A stretch of DNA of 64,000 nt from Corynebacterium suranareeae (GCF_002355155.1 NZ_AP017369.1:2232001-2296000); one strand, 5' to 3'; shown: positions 27,523-37,970, counted from the first letter of the stretch. Numbers and translations: made by a program. The notes: generated by a model from the letters alone, not told the origin.

Positions 27523-27659
27523 GTTACATACTCCTAGAAAAGGAAGCGACACATAATTTCTGTGTGCCTCCGGAAAATGTTCTGGGTTAAGTCAGTTATG
27601 GCAAAATTGTATCACCGTCACCTTGGATAACATCGGCGCCTGGTGTTCCATTCCGCTAA

Positions 27660-28874
27660 TTAGCCAAAGAGTCGGATGGGATTGACCACATCGGCGACAA
27701 TAACAAGGCCACCAACGGTCATCAGGACCGCTGCGACTGCCACCGTCACGGGCATAAGTTTGGTGTAGTCTGCGGGTCCGCCAGCTGGCTTTCCGCGAAG
27801 TTTGCGGAAGAAGTCGCGGATTTTTTCATACAGCACAACTGCAATATGCCCACCATCAAGTGGTGGTAATGGCACGAGGTTAAACAGGGCAAGGAAGAAG
27901 TTTAGGCTGGCCAGCATCATCATGAACATGTCCCACATGGACCGTTCGACAAATTCACCACCGATTCGTGAGGCCCCCACCACGCTCATTGGGCTTTCCA
28001 CATCACGATCTGCACCGAAGATGGATGCCACAACACCGGGGATTTTCGCAGGGAAAGATTTAAGTCCTTCCCAAGTGGCGCTGATCATGTCGCCGGTAAA
28101 ACGTGCAGTTGCTCCCACACCCTCAATGGGGCCGTATTTTTTGTACACGTCGGTTGGTGGAAGGCTGGACATTCCAACGGCGCCGACTGTTACTTCAGAA
28201 CCGTCAGCAGCTAAACGGGTAACAGATTCCACCTGGAGGTCGACGTCGAAAAGCATTCCGTCCCGCTCGATGGACAGCGTTGCCGTTTCGCCTGGAAGTT
28301 CGAGGATCGCATTGCGTATGGCGGTGAAGTTTTCCATCTCTTGGCCGTTAACGGCCAAAATCTTATCGCCGTGCTTGATGCCGGCTTCCGCAGCAGGTCC
28401 CAAACCGGTACATGTGGATAGCTCGTCCGCCGAAATCTGGGTCTGCGGAACGCACTGAACCGTATCAACAGTCGCCGTAGTATCCAGATCTGGATTCGGA
28501 ATTCCCGAGGTCACGGCCACGCCATACAGCACCACAAAACCAACGATCACGTTCATGATCACACCGCCAGACAGCACAATGATGCGCTGCCACCAGGGCT
28601 TGAGATACATCGCCCGCGGCAGATCTTCCGGGGCAAGCTCATCTTGGGCGGTCATGCCTGCGATATCGCAAAATCCACCCACCGGAATCGCCTTGAGACC
28701 ATACACGGTCTCACCGCGTTGTTTAGCAAACACCGTCGGCCCGAAACCGATGAAAAAGCGCCGCACTTTCATGCCGAAAATGCGCGCTGTGATGAAATGT
28801 CCCCACTCATGAAGCGCGATGGTTACAGCGATGCCGAGGAAAAACAGTACGACACCCAAAAGATAGGCTGCCAC
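27660..28874 (-). CDS. rseP: site-2 intramembrane zinc metalloprotease (RseP/Rip1 family)
   Basis: 404-residue membrane protease. The zinc site HEWGH is at residues 22-26 in the first helix, and the third ligand lies in PLPPLDGGHI near the C-terminus. A PDZ-like domain sits between (about 120-230, with GDKILAVNGQEMENF). Family members cut anti-sigma factors and remnant signal peptides within the membrane; the mycobacterial Rip1 homologue controls envelope lipid composition. It lies 19 bp downstream of the dxr stop and upstream of ispG, so it is transcribed with isoprenoid genes, an arrangement conserved in Mycobacterium. Confidence 0.92.
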   Translation of the reverse strand: MAAYLLGVVLFFLGIAVTIALHEWGHFITARIFGMKVRRFFIGFGPTVFAKQRGETVYGLKAIPVGGFCDIAGMTAQDELAPEDLPRAMYLKPWWQRIIVLSGGVIMNVIVGFVVLYGVAVTSGIPNPDLDTTATVDTVQCVPQTQISADELSTCTGLGPAAEAGIKHGDKILAVNGQEMENFTAIRNAILELPGETATLSIERDGMLFDVDLQVESVTRLAADGSEVTVGAVGMSSLPPTDVYKKYGPIEGVGATARFTGDMISATWEGLKSFPAKIPGVVASIFGADRDVESPMSVVGASRIGGEFVERSMWDMFMMMLASLNFFLALFNLVPLPPLDGGHIAVVLYEKIRDFFRKLRGKPAGGPADYTKLMPVTVAVAAVLMTVGGLVIVADVVNPIRLFG

Positions 28875-28893
28875 GAGGCGGAAGCTCCTTAGC

Positions 28894-30072
28894 TTACAAG
28901 TTGGTTGCCAACCGGTTAATCAAAGCGTTCGCACGCGCGCGTGCTTCAGATTCGGTGGCCAAAATATCGTCGACGTGTGATGCTACACCAGCAAACTGGG
29001 AAGCTCCTTGTAAGACCTCGTCGACCACATCGACAATCTGTGGAAACTTAATTCGCCCGCGCAAAAACGCCTCAGCTGCCTCCTCGTTGGCGGCGTTATA
29101 CACCGCCGGGTAGGTGCCTTTTTGCTTTGCGACGTGCCTAGCCAGGCTTACCGCAGGGAATGCGGCATCATCCACTGGCTCGAAAGTCCAGGTATGGGCT
29201 TCGGTGAAATCCAGCGCTGGCTGGGCTTTAGGCACACGATGTGGCCAATCAAGCGCCAACGCAATAGGTAGTTTCATTGACGGTGGTGATGCCTGCGCGA
29301 TGGTGGCCCCATCAGTAAAAGTAATCATCGAGTGAATAATCGACTGCGGATGCACCGTCACATCAATTAAGTCCGCATCGGTATCAAACAACAGTGTTGC
29401 TTCGATTAACTCCAGGCCTTTATTAATAAGGGTCGCGGAATTTAAGGTATTCATCTGCCCCATCGCCCACGTTGGGTGCGCTGCTGCCTGCTGCGGAGTC
29501 ACCTCCCACATTTGCTCCCTACTCCATCCCCTAAAAGGACCACCCGAAGCAGTCAGCACAATCCGTGACACCTCATCGCGCGTACCCGAGCGCAAGCATT
29601 GCGCCATCGCTGAATGCTCAGAATCCACAGGAATAATCTGCCCAGGTTTTGCCTTCGACGTAACATACTCACCGCCAGCCACCAGGGATTCCTTATTAGC
29701 CAGCGCCAAAAATGCGCCAGTATCCAAAGTTGCAAGCGTTGCAGCAAGTCCCAATGAACCAACCAAAGCGTTCAACACAGTATCCGCGGGTACCGTTTCC
29801 ACCAAGGTTTTTGCAGCATCAACACCAGAGATAACCTCTCCTCCGAGTGCGTGCGAAATCTCTGCAGCCGCTGCTTCATCAGCAACCGCAACCCGGTCTG
29901 GTTTTAAGCCCAAAGCCTGAGCTTGCGCCACCACCAACTCAGGTTGCGATCCACCTGCAGCAATTCCAACAACATCAAATTTGTCAGGATTATCAGCAAC
30001 AACTTCCAGCGCCTGAGTTCCAATCGAACCAGTGCTTCCCAAAATAAGGATTTTCTTAGTCACAACTTCCAT
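28894..30072 (-). CDS. dxr: 1-deoxy-D-xylulose 5-phosphate reductoisomerase
   Basis: 392 residues. NADPH-dependent enzyme making 2-C-methyl-D-erythritol 4-phosphate, the committed MEP step and the fosmidomycin target. The nucleotide loop GSTGSIG is near residues 11-17. The metal/substrate region is visible as [19 protein letters not shown], and the flexible loop around [24 protein letters not shown] 30072 gives the expected start [14 protein letters not shown] four codons later is an alternative. The open frame to 30162 is not supported. First gene of the dxr-rseP-(ispG) cluster. Confidence 0.95.
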   Translation of the reverse strand: MEVVTKKILILGSTGSIGTQALEVVADNPDKFDVVGIAAGGSQPELVVAQAQALGLKPDRVAVADEAAAAEISHALGGEVISGVDAAKTLVETVPADTVLNALVGSLGLAATLATLDTGAFLALANKESLVAGGEYVTSKAKPGQIIPVDSEHSAMAQCLRSGTRDEVSRIVLTASGGPFRGWSREQMWEVTPQQAAAHPTWAMGQMNTLNSATLINKGLELIEATLLFDTDADLIDVTVHPQSIIHSMITFTDGATIAQASPPSMKLPIALALDWPHRVPKAQPALDFTEAHTWTFEPVDDAAFPAVSLARHVAKQKGTYPAVYNAANEEAAEAFLRGRIKFPQIVDVVDEVLQGASQFAGVASHVDDILATESEARARANALINRLATNL

Positions 30073-30325
30073 TCTTACACTTGTTAGCTCATTCCACCGC
30101 ACCTTGCCTACTACACCCATTTGGGGCAATCCAAACGTATAGGTTTCATGTAATGCCTGCACGATGAATACAAAAGCGCAGTTGGCAAACTCACATATAG
30201 CGTGGTTTTTTCGCTTGACCGCGCAAAATATGAGAACATAGGGGAAGTTAAACCAAGTTCTGTAGGTGCTTGTTGAAATGTGCTTTAAGTAGCGTTATTT
30301 CAACTTGCGAATAAAGGAGTAAAAC

Positions 30326-30769
30326 GTGGCTGGTTCCTCCCACACGATTGAGCCTGAGATCTACCGCGGTGTATCCACCCTTGATGAGCCTTCGGCTGCA
30401 TGGGGATGGCACGGTCTCAAGCGCAACACCATCCAACTCGCTGGCTGGATTTCTGTTCTTTTCATGCTTGGATACAATTTCGGTAACCACAAGGGCCACG
30501 TTGAAACCATCTGGCTGCTTGTCCTCACCGTATTGTTGGTCATCGGTCTGCTGATCCACCTGTTCGAGCCAAAGCTCTCCCAGGTTCGCACCGTTACCTC
30601 CCGCAACAAGCCTGTCGGCCACGTCGAGCCAGACTGGACCTACGACCAGGCAACCCTCACCGGCACCTGGGGTAACCTCACTGACTCCCAGCTTCGCTCC
30701 GTCAACATTGAGCCAAGCCGTGTCGCTCACCTGCGTGCTGCAGACTCTGCGAAAGAACTAGACAACTAG
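30326..30769 (+). CDS. DUF2631 membrane protein
   Basis: 147 residues with two predicted membrane helices (about 37-53 and 61-81), a hydrophilic N-terminus and a cytosolic tail. It matches the actinobacterial DUF2631 family by overall sequence (AWGWHGLKRNTIQLAGW and the GHKGHVE-type loop). The family often sits next to dxr, as here, where it is divergent. Function unknown. GTG start with AAAGGAG 6 nt upstream. Ends at a perfect terminator. Confidence 0.82.
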   Translation: MAGSSHTIEPEIYRGVSTLDEPSAAWGWHGLKRNTIQLAGWISVLFMLGYNFGNHKGHVETIWLLVLTVLLVIGLLIHLFEPKLSQVRTVTSRNKPVGHVEPDWTYDQATLTGTWGNLTDSQLRSVNIEPSRVAHLRAADSAKELDN

Positions 30770-30780
30770 TCTTTTAAGAA

Positions 30781-30828
30781 AGAATGTGGGTGCACCGATT
30801 TTTATCGGTGCACCCACATTCTTTTTTC
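30781..30828 (+). terminator. terminator of the DUF2631 gene
   Basis: Perfect 19-bp stem (30781-30799 with 30804-30822), 4-nt loop, then TTTTTT. One of the strongest terminators in the window. Confidence 0.92.
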
Positions 30829-30891
30829 CGCCCACAGGAGATCGCATGCATTCCCGGGCCTTACATGTTGAGCAGCCTCCGCGATCTGGAT

Positions 30892-30929
30892 AAAGCCACC
30901 CCTATTCTTTCTCAAAAAGGGTGGCTTTA
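30892..30929. terminator. hairpin downstream of the ABC-2 permease gene
   Basis: Arms AAAGCCACCC (30892-30901) and GGGTGGCTTT (30919-30928) between convergent genes; probable terminator for the minus-strand permease gene. Confidence 0.6.
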
Positions 30930-30960
30930 CTTATTTCCCTACAAAGAACTCAGCGCTTTC

Positions 30961-32541
30961 CTACTTCACATGAGTTTTCACTTTGTCGAAAATCTCAGGC
31001 AGATTCTTCTCCACCTTTGCGATGCACATTTTCGCCGTCGCCACATATACGGCAGCCGGAAGGATAACTGCTAAGACTTCAGCCAAAACAACCATCCACA
31101 TTTGCCCAGAAACAAGACCGAAAACTCCCAATGCGATTGTCGGGATCGTTGGAATCCACCCCAAAAATAACGCTGCAAATGCCCCTATAAACGCTGCACC
31201 CGAATATCCACTGCGATCTCCCCAAGGATTAGTTCCAGGTTTCGATGTCGGATACGGATTAAACGTCGATACAAACAACGCCACCGCAGCACCGGAGATA
31301 AAGATCCCCAACCCAATAAAGCTCAGCAGCACTGCCGTAGTTTTATTTTCTGCCAACACTATTGTGAGGATTATATAGGCGACCAAGGAGATGCCTCCAG
31401 GCAGCATGGACGCCCAATGCCTTGGTAGAAGAATGGTTTTGGCCTTCACACCAGAAACAATATTTAGCCAAGAAGCTGGCCCATCATAACCGAAATCATT
31501 TGTGGCAATTGAACCTGCAAATACCGCCATCATGATCAGCCCGACATAGATCATGAAGAATTCAACGGTGAAGCTTTGGAAAATAAACAAGAGCCCGAGC
31601 ATAGGAAACACAATGAGCGATCCCAATAACCTGGAGTCTTTAACAAGGTAACGCAGCGATCTAGAAAAGATTGCTCCACCAACAGACCATGGCACGCCCG
31701 GAATGAATAGTGCTTTCTTTCCGTCATCGGTAGTCTTTTTGGCGTTTTTACCACGACCACCTTGATCAAGTGGCGCAGTTAAAGCTTGGTTAATCAACCT
31801 CAACCACAGCCACACCCCTGCGGTAACATAACCCAACGCCAAAACCGTTAAGATGCCGGCTTCTAGCCACAATCCCGCGGCAAAGGCTTCCGCAGCTCCT
31901 GCCCCAGCGGCTAAAGGTGTCCACTTGGTATAAGTTCCGATGACATTAATTCGACTCATCGCATCAGCCCCGATTAACAGGTTGTATCCAAGTATGAACA
32001 CGATGAAAACAACGGAAGTAAGTACTGTTTTGCGATCTTTACTCACGCTTGATGACGATCCCGATGCTACGGCGCCCAAAAGTTCACCCAACAACAAAGT
32101 CGTAATCAATGAGACCAGCATCATCACCACGAGGATGGGCCAAGAACTCGGTGGCATAAATATAGCCGCCACAATTGTTGTTACCAGCGTGCACACTACC
32201 GCGGTTATGCCGCGCGACTGCATAAGCGTGCTGATGGCAAAACCTGGCAATAATTGCTTTGCTTCAAGAGGCATCGTGGCAAAAACGCGAGGGTCTAGTT
32301 GCCCCTCCCCCGACGGCCACATGAAAGCTACAACGCAATACGCCAACATACCGATGGTGACAATTCCAGCAAGAATTCCAAACTGATCTTGTTCAAGGCT
32401 AAACCCTAAAAGCAAGCTAAAACCAATAAGACCAAAGAAGCTATAAATCGAAATCATCAACATCATCACTAGTGACGCACGATTTCCTTTAATAGTCCTG
32501 CCCCACAACATCAATTGCAGTTTCAACAGTGTCTTTGTCAT
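30961..32541 (-). CDS. ABC-2 type transporter permease, large polytopic membrane protein
   Basis: 526 residues with about 12 hydrophobic helices in two halves separated by a polar segment (GGRGKNAKKTTDDGKK). The translated frame is open to 32574, but ATG 32541, 2 bp after the stop of the ATPase gene and preceded by AGGGAT, is the likely start. Together with that ATPase it forms an exporter of unknown substrate. Such long ABC-2 permeases in actinobacteria are often linked to lipid, peptide or antibiotic export, but nothing here identifies the cargo. Confidence 0.82.
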   Translation of the reverse strand: MTKTLLKLQLMLWGRTIKGNRASLVMMLMISIYSFFGLIGFSLLLGFSLEQDQFGILAGIVTIGMLAYCVVAFMWPSGEGQLDPRVFATMPLEAKQLLPGFAISTLMQSRGITAVVCTLVTTIVAAIFMPPSSWPILVVMMLVSLITTLLLGELLGAVASGSSSSVSKDRKTVLTSVVFIVFILGYNLLIGADAMSRINVIGTYTKWTPLAAGAGAAEAFAAGLWLEAGILTVLALGYVTAGVWLWLRLINQALTAPLDQGGRGKNAKKTTDDGKKALFIPGVPWSVGGAIFSRSLRYLVKDSRLLGSLIVFPMLGLLFIFQSFTVEFFMIYVGLIMMAVFAGSIATNDFGYDGPASWLNIVSGVKAKTILLPRHWASMLPGGISLVAYIILTIVLAENKTTAVLLSFIGLGIFISGAAVALFVSTFNPYPTSKPGTNPWGDRSGYSGAAFIGAFAALFLGWIPTIPTIALGVFGLVSGQMWMVVLAEVLAVILPAAVYVATAKMCIAKVEKNLPEIFDKVKTHVK

Positions 32542-32543
32542 GG

Positions 32544-33368
32544 TTATCCCTGATCCTCTGCCAGTCCCAGCCAAGACAGAGATCCTTCTTGAAGCGCTCC
32601 GCCTCCGACCACATCAACAAAGACATCAGTTAAGGAACTGCCCTGACGCACATCATCGACGTGTCCAGCCACTTCCACCACACCCTTGTTGATGATGGCC
32701 ACGTGATCACATAACCCTTCAACTAATTCCATGACGTGAGAACTTAAGACCACGGTGCCCCCGGCCTGCGCGAAATTCCTCAAGATTTGTTGAATTAACC
32801 GACCAGAGACGGGATCCACAGCCTCTAATGGTTCATCAAGAATAAGCACCTTTGGGTTATGAATCAGCGCCTGCGCCAACAAGATCTTCTTTGTCATACC
32901 AGCGGAATAATCCACAATCCGCTTACCAGCAGCATCTTCAAGTCCCAGCGCATTGAGTAATTCATTGCTGCGTTGATCAACTAGCTGTTCATCAAGTCCA
33001 CGTATCGCCCCGACGTAAACAAGAAGTTCCTTACCAGTTAGCCGATCAAAAATAGGCAAGCCATCAGCAAGAAGTCCCATTTCTTTTTTCGCATGATTCG
33101 GTTCCTCCCAGACATTAAAGCCAGAAATCCACGCAGAACCCCTATTTGGACGAAGCAAACCAGTTGCCATGGAGAGCATGGTGGTTTTACCTGCACCGTT
33201 GGGCCCGACAATGCCATAAATGGCCCCTTTAGGGATGTCGAGGTTGATATTGTCCACGACAATGGCATCGCCGTAAGACTTAGTTAAGCCTCTGACAGCC
33301 AGTGCTTGCGTCGTCGGATCAATCGGGCAGATTCGTGGAGTACCTTGTGGGTTGTCCGGATCAGTCAT
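32544..33368 (-). CDS. ABC transporter ATPase
   Basis: 274 residues. Walker A GPNGAGKTT at 55-63, Walker B VLILDEP, switch histidine in VLSSHVMELV. The signature is YSAGMTKK rather than canonical LSGGQ, a variant seen in the DrrA/CcmA-like exporter group. A proline-rich N-terminal extension of about 20 residues precedes the core. It is 2 bp upstream of the permease gene, so the pair is a two-gene exporter operon, divergent from nothing obvious and downstream of rlmN on the same strand. Confidence 0.87.
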   Translation of the reverse strand: MTDPDNPQGTPRICPIDPTTQALAVRGLTKSYGDAIVVDNINLDIPKGAIYGIVGPNGAGKTTMLSMATGLLRPNRGSAWISGFNVWEEPNHAKKEMGLLADGLPIFDRLTGKELLVYVGAIRGLDEQLVDQRSNELLNALGLEDAAGKRIVDYSAGMTKKILLAQALIHNPKVLILDEPLEAVDPVSGRLIQQILRNFAQAGGTVVLSSHVMELVEGLCDHVAIINKGVVEVAGHVDDVRQGSSLTDVFVDVVGGGALQEGSLSWLGLAEDQG

Positions 33369-33484
33369 GTGCGGTGAGCTTCCTTCGGTTCACGGATAAA
33401 CGATTGATGGCGTTGAAAAACACCAATAATACATGCGACGCTACCAGTGACCGCCTAATAATTCAGGTTTGCCTGACCAAAGCA

Positions 33485-33527
33485 AAAAGCTCGTCGTTTC
33501 TGAAAAATTCAAAAACAACGAGCTTTT
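33485..33527 (-). terminator. rlmN terminator
   Basis: AAAAGCTCGT (33485-33494) pairs with ACGAGCTTTT (33518-33527). The minus-strand continuation is TTTTGCTTT. Lies 14 bp after the rlmN stop. Confidence 0.75.
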
Positions 33528-33540
33528 CAAGAGAGCTACC

Positions 33541-34641
33541 CTAAGCAGATTCCTCCGCAGCAAGCTGACCACAAGCCGCAGCGATTTCTTGTCCCTTAGT
33601 ATCTCGAACAGTACAAGGAACGCCCTTGGCAATGACGCGACGGACGAACTCATCCTGTCGAGCCTTAGGCGCTGCATCCCACTTTGATCCAGGAGTTGGG
33701 TTTAGTGGAATAAGGTTCACGTGGACTCGAGAGCCCAATGCCTTGTGTAGTTTTTCACCCAGCATATCTGCGCGCCAATCCTGATCATTGACATCACGAA
33801 TTAGTGCGTACTCAATAGATACTCGTCGACCAGACTTATCCGCATAGTAACGAGCAGCATCAAGAACTTCTGCAACAGGCCAACGGTTATTAACCGGCAC
33901 GAGGGTATCACGCAGCTCATCGTCTGGGGTGTGCAAAGAAACAGCGAGGGTCACAGACATGTCTTCGTCGGCAAGCTTCCTGATTGCTGGAGCTAAGCCA
34001 ACCGTGGAGACCGTTACGCTGCGCTGGGAAATGCCAAAGCCCGCAGGGCTTGGCTGAGTAATCTGCCGAACAGCAGAAACCACGCGCTTGTAGTTAGCCA
34101 AAGGCTCGCCCATGCCCATGAAGACAATGTTTGAAAGGCGTCCACCTTCGGCTTGCATCGTCGCCGCAGCGTTGCGTACCTGGTCAACGATCTCACCAAT
34201 GGACAAGTTGCGGTCCAACCCGCCTTGACCAGTTGCACAGAATGGGCAAGCCATACCACAACCGGCCTGTGAAGAAATACACAAAGTGGAACGATCTGCA
34301 TAGCGCATGAGAACTGATTCAAGCAGGGTGCCATCATGAAGTTTCCACAACGTCTTTTGCGTTTGATCATCATCAGTTTCTACGACGCGCAGCGGCTCCA
34401 TCAAGGTAGGAAAAAGTGCTTCCTTAACCTCTTCACGAGCCGCCTCAGGCAAGTCAGTCATTGTAAGCGGATCAGCTTCGAGACGACCGTAATAGTGACG
34501 AGCAATCTGATTGAGTCGGAATTTGGGCAGGCCGATCTCTTTGAGAGCCTCAATACGAGCCTCATCAGTGAGATCCGCAAAATGGGTAGGCGGCATGCCA
34601 CGCTTGGGTGCAGTAAATACCAGTGGTACAGGTGTAGCCAT
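33541..34641 (-). CDS. rlmN: 23S rRNA (adenine-2503-C2)-methyltransferase (radical SAM)
   Basis: 366 residues. Radical-SAM methyltransferase acting on A2503 of 23S rRNA and, in characterised members, on A37 of some tRNAs. The [4Fe-4S] motif CGMACPFC places cysteines at 128, 132 and 135. The GMGEPLANY motif that binds the SAM amino group follows, and the methyl-carrying cysteine lies near the C-terminus ([11 protein letters not shown] or the later CGQL). Start ATG 34641 with AGGGA upstream. Monocistronic by its own terminator; divergent from the LapA-domain gene. Confidence 0.94.
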   Translation of the reverse strand: MATPVPLVFTAPKRGMPPTHFADLTDEARIEALKEIGLPKFRLNQIARHYYGRLEADPLTMTDLPEAAREEVKEALFPTLMEPLRVVETDDDQTQKTLWKLHDGTLLESVLMRYADRSTLCISSQAGCGMACPFCATGQGGLDRNLSIGEIVDQVRNAAATMQAEGGRLSNIVFMGMGEPLANYKRVVSAVRQITQPSPAGFGISQRSVTVSTVGLAPAIRKLADEDMSVTLAVSLHTPDDELRDTLVPVNNRWPVAEVLDAARYYADKSGRRVSIEYALIRDVNDQDWRADMLGEKLHKALGSRVHVNLIPLNPTPGSKWDAAPKARQDEFVRRVIAKGVPCTVRDTKGQEIAAACGQLAAEESA

Positions 34642-34733
34642 AATGTCCCTATTCTTTCAGATGTTATGTAATTGTTGAACTTTTTGGGCGGTTTTCGGTG
34701 GCGAAGTAGCGGTTCTACGAGTTCAATGGCTGT

Positions 34734-35234
34734 ATGAGCAATAGACCAGTGGATCCATACGAGACCGACCCAAACAACCTTCCCACCGGTTTAAACCCAG
34801 CATACGAGGGTAACAGTGATTTAAACCAACATGGGAATGTGGAAATTCCCGACGAGCATCAGGTGACAGCAAACACACCTGACGTTCGGAAAGAACCTGC
34901 TTACTCTGAGCCGGAATCCGGCGCTGAACGCGAGCGAGAGGCGACGCGAAACACTAAAACCTCTGCCCCTGCTGTAACTCCAAAACGAACTCTGGCTGGA
35001 GGCACATGGGTGGCGCTGATCCTCGGTGCCATTCTTTTGATTGTGCTGCTAGTTTTCATCCTGCAGAACCAAACCAACGTAGAGCTTAATCTTTTTGCAT
35101 GGTCTTTCCAATTCCCCGCTGGAATCGGTTTCCTCCTTGCAGCAATTACCGGAGCCTTGATCATGGCACTGGTTGGTGGCGTGCGCATGTTTGAATACAG
35201 ACGCCAGTTAAGGAAAATTCGAAAGGCTCTTTAA
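34734..35234 (+). CDS. LapA-domain (DUF1049) membrane protein
   Basis: 166 residues. A hydrophilic, low-complexity N-terminal half (about 1-85, rich in Asn, Pro, Glu and Thr) is followed by two membrane helices (about 93-113 and 123-146) with the LapA signature FILQNQTNVELNLFAWSFQFPAGIGF split between them. In Proteobacteria the related LapA/YciS works in lipopolysaccharide assembly. Here the host has none, so the role is unknown. Weak ribosome site. Ends at a clear terminator. Confidence 0.8.
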   Translation: MSNRPVDPYETDPNNLPTGLNPAYEGNSDLNQHGNVEIPDEHQVTANTPDVRKEPAYSEPESGAEREREATRNTKTSAPAVTPKRTLAGGTWVALILGAILLIVLLVFILQNQTNVELNLFAWSFQFPAGIGFLLAAITGALIMALVGGVRMFEYRRQLRKIRKAL

Positions 35235-35248
35235 ACCTAAGAAACTCA

Positions 35249-35302
35249 AAAGGCGTTGTATACAGGAGATAATTATTCCTCTCCGTACACAACGCCTTTT
35301 AA
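35249..35302. terminator. terminator between the LapA-domain gene and cdsA
   Basis: Arms AAAGGCGTTGT (35249-35259) and ACAACGCCTTT (35289-35299), then TTAA. Between convergent genes and usable from both sides. Confidence 0.8.
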
Positions 35303-35305
35303 CTG

Positions 35306-36199
35306 TTAAGCAGGATACGAACTGCTGATCACGCTTAGAATCAACCAAGTCACCATCGCTGCTGGGAGCATGCCATCTAACCGGTCCATAAGTCCGCCGT
35401 GCCCTGGCAAAAGATTCGACATATCTTTAATCCCCAAGTCACGTTTGAATTGTGACTCAACTAGATCCCCAAGCGTTGCACACACAACAAGGGCAAAACC
35501 AAGAATGACACCGATCCACCAATGATGATTCAACAAGAAATGAACGCACAGCGCTCCGATGACCGCTCCTAAGAAAACTGAGCCGGCAAAACCTTCCCAA
35601 GATTTCTTTGGACTAACCAACGGTGCCATGGGGTGAGAACCAAAAAATACACCCGCTATATAGCCACCGACATCAGATGCCACCACACACAGCATAAACG
35701 TCAAGATGAAATAGGTGCCGGGTACAGAATTGTTCTCCATCAAGGACAGCATTGCCGCGAAACTTCCAAAGAGCGGAATCCAGGTGAGAACGAAGATTCC
35801 CACCGAAGTATCCCTCAGATAGTTCCTAGCCTCTTTATCCGCACCGTTGTAAAAAATCCTGAAATACATCAGCACCAACACTGTGGCAACAAATGAAGCC
35901 AAAATTCCCATCGTGCCAAATGGCCACGACAGCCAGATAATAGCTTGGCCGCCAATGATCATGATGGGCAACGGCAGGTGATATCCGCTCTCCTTCAACC
36001 GGCTGCCGACTTCCCAAGTAGCAGCCGCCATGAACCCCGCAACAAGAATGTACCAACCCCAAGGGCTGAGGACGATTCCAAGAAGAACTAAGACTCCCAG
36101 CCCAACACCGACAGCAACAGCAGCCTTTAAATCTCTACCAGCGTTATTTTTGGGTTTGGGCATCCTCATGGACCGGTGGTGTTGCTCCGGTTCATTCAT
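35306..36199 (-). CDS. cdsA: phosphatidate cytidylyltransferase
   Basis: 297 residues with about eight membrane helices. It makes CDP-diacylglycerol, the precursor of all phospholipids in this group (cardiolipin, phosphatidylglycerol, phosphatidylinositol). The family signature near the C-terminus is clear: LGDLVESQFKRDLGIKD then LLPGHGGLMDRLDGML, including the metal-binding aspartates. The cytosolic N-terminal 25 residues are basic. ATG 36199 has AAGGAG 7 nt upstream. Downstream of frr on the same strand, a neighbourhood conserved in most bacteria. Confidence 0.94.
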   Translation of the reverse strand: MNEPEQHHRSMRMPKPKNNAGRDLKAAVAVGVGLGVLVLLGIVLSPWGWYILVAGFMAAATWEVGSRLKESGYHLPLPIMIIGGQAIIWLSWPFGTMGILASFVATVLVLMYFRIFYNGADKEARNYLRDTSVGIFVLTWIPLFGSFAAMLSLMENNSVPGTYFILTFMLCVVASDVGGYIAGVFFGSHPMAPLVSPKKSWEGFAGSVFLGAVIGALCVHFLLNHHWWIGVILGFALVVCATLGDLVESQFKRDLGIKDMSNLLPGHGGLMDRLDGMLPAAMVTWLILSVISSSYPA

Positions 36200-36291
36200 G
36201 GGTTCTCCTTGAAGTTCTAAACAATGTCACTGTTGATCGTGCCAGCATTTGTGAAAAAATTCTTCCAAACACACACTTGAACAAAAGAAAG

Positions 36292-36326
36292 CGTCGTTTC
36301 ACCGCCCAATCGACGTTGAAACGACG
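36292..36326 (-). terminator. terminator after frr
   Basis: CGTCGTTTCA (36292-36301) pairs with TGAAACGACG (36317-36326). On the minus strand it is followed by CTTTCTTTTG. It separates frr from cdsA, so cdsA may need its own promoter. Confidence 0.7.
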
Positions 36327-36386
36327 TATTTTCCAATGCCGTGGCTTTACCTTGGCTTTAGCATGGCGTTGTTGAAGATAAAGGTC

Positions 36387-36944
36387 TTAGACCTCCATCA
36401 GTTCCTTTTCCTTGCGGGCAACGACTTCGTCGATTTGAGAAACAAAGCCGGCAGTAACTTTATCGAGCTCTTTTTCTGCTGCCTGCACTTCATCTTCACC
36501 AGCATCGCCATCTTTTTGCAGCTTCTTTAGCTGGTCCATGCCCTTGCGACGGACGTTTCGGATAGCAATCTTGCCGTCTTCACCTTTGCCTTTAGCAAGC
36601 TTAACCATGTCTTTACGACGCTCCTCAGTAAGCTGAGGGATTGTCACACGCAAAACCTGTCCATCATTGGTGGGGTTAACTCCAAGGTCAGAGTTACGAA
36701 TTGCATTTTCAATGTCTTGCATCGCCGACATCTCATAAGGCTTAATTAGCAGCATACGAGGCTCAGGAACAGAAATGCTCGACATCTGAGTGATCGGAGT
36801 TGGAACACCGTAGTATTCAGCCATCACACCGTTAAACATTGCCGGGTTTGCGCGTCCGGTACGGATTGTAGTCAAGTCTTCGCGGGTGTGCTCGACTGTA
36901 GCGGTCATACGCTCTTCTGCCTCGAACAGAATTTCATCAATCAT
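36387..36944 (-). CDS. frr: ribosome recycling factor
   Basis: 185 residues, the usual length. Together with EF-G it splits post-termination ribosomes. The sequence shows the two-domain RRF layout: long helices at both ends and the central beta domain; [23 protein letters not shown] and the [20 protein letters not shown] stretch are family hallmarks. The frame runs up to 36983, but ATG 36944 with AGGAG 7 nt upstream is the right start. It lies 80 bp downstream of pyrH; the order pyrH-frr-cdsA is classic. Confidence 0.96.
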   Translation of the reverse strand: MIDEILFEAEERMTATVEHTREDLTTIRTGRANPAMFNGVMAEYYGVPTPITQMSSISVPEPRMLLIKPYEMSAMQDIENAIRNSDLGVNPTNDGQVLRVTIPQLTEERRKDMVKLAKGKGEDGKIAIRNVRRKGMDQLKKLQKDGDAGEDEVQAAEKELDKVTAGFVSQIDEVVARKEKELMEV

Positions 36945-37023
36945 ATTTTCACTCCTGTGTTTTTCAACAGCGTGGATAAACATAACAGTCTAGGATCCCA
37001 CGCTGCTTATTAGACTAAATGTA

Positions 37024-37755
37024 TCAGGACTCAACTAGAGTGCCGATACGCTCTCCGTTTACGGCGCGTGCAATGTTTCCTTCGGTGAGAAGATTGAACA
37101 CCAAAATAGGCATCTTATTATCCATACAAAGGCTAAATGCCGTTGCATCAGCAACCTTCAGCCCCTTCTCGATTACTTCCTTTGGAGTGATCTCCGTATA
37201 AAGCTCTGCATCTGGGTTGGTGCGAGGATCATCGCTGTAGACCCCATCGACAGCTTTTGCCATTAACAAGACATCGCAACCGATTTCCAGAGCACGTTGC
37301 GCTGCAGTGGTATCAGTGGAGAAGAATGGCATACCCATGCCAGCACCGAAGATGACAACACGTCCCTTTTCCAAGTGACGCTCAGCGCGCAGTGGCAAAT
37401 AGGGCTCTGCAACCTGAGCCATGTTGATTGCTGTTTGAACGCGGCAATCAACACCGTGCTGGCCGAGGAAATCCTGCAGTGCCAAACAGTTCATTACAGT
37501 TCCAAGCATGCCCATGTAGTCAGAGCGAGCACGATCCATTCCACGCTGCTGAAGTTCAGCACCTCGGAAGAAGTTTCCACCACCGATTACCACGGCGATT
37601 TCTGCTCCACCTTTAGCCACTTCGGCGATTTGGCGTGCAACATTGTCTACAACATCAGGATCAACGCCAACTTTGCCACCACCAAACATCTCACCTCCGA
37701 GCTTTAACATCACTCGTTTGTATCCAGTACGGGGTTGTTCACTCGAGGTGGTCAC
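37024..37755 (-). CDS. pyrH: uridylate kinase
   Basis: 243 residues. UMP kinase of the amino-acid-kinase fold, making UDP from UMP; hexameric and usually activated by GTP and inhibited by UTP. Family stretches: [13 protein letters not shown] at the phosphate loop, [15 protein letters not shown], and [21 protein letters not shown]. Start GTG 37755, with AAGGAG 9 nt upstream; the open frame to 37794 is not needed. Followed by frr on the same strand. Confidence 0.95.
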   Translation of the reverse strand: MTTSSEQPRTGYKRVMLKLGGEMFGGGKVGVDPDVVDNVARQIAEVAKGGAEIAVVIGGGNFFRGAELQQRGMDRARSDYMGMLGTVMNCLALQDFLGQHGVDCRVQTAINMAQVAEPYLPLRAERHLEKGRVVIFGAGMGMPFFSTDTTAAQRALEIGCDVLLMAKAVDGVYSDDPRTNPDAELYTEITPKEVIEKGLKVADATAFSLCMDNKMPILVFNLLTEGNIARAVNGERIGTLVES

Positions 37756-37970
37756 CGTGGGGTTCTCCTTCAGTAGGGGTTTTGCCAACCGCATTTAACT
37801 TCGGCCACGGGGTACTCCCGACAGTCTTGGCATACTAAAACCACCAAGACCGGAAAATCAGGGCACCCCTATTCCTGGGATTCGATCTTACATCGACCCG
37901 TGTAATGATTGCGGAAAGACTGGGGATTTTGCGTAAAGAGTTTTAAATAAACTGCTGTGCGCAGAATGAA

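Noticed and set aside
30784..31074. 96-codon plus-strand frame starting in the DUF2631 terminator
   Set aside because: Begins inside a perfect terminator hairpin and overlaps the end of the permease gene on the opposite strand.
36387..37794. Suspected overlap or fusion of frr and pyrH
   Set aside because: With the supported starts (36944 and 37755) the genes are separate and spaced 80 bp.
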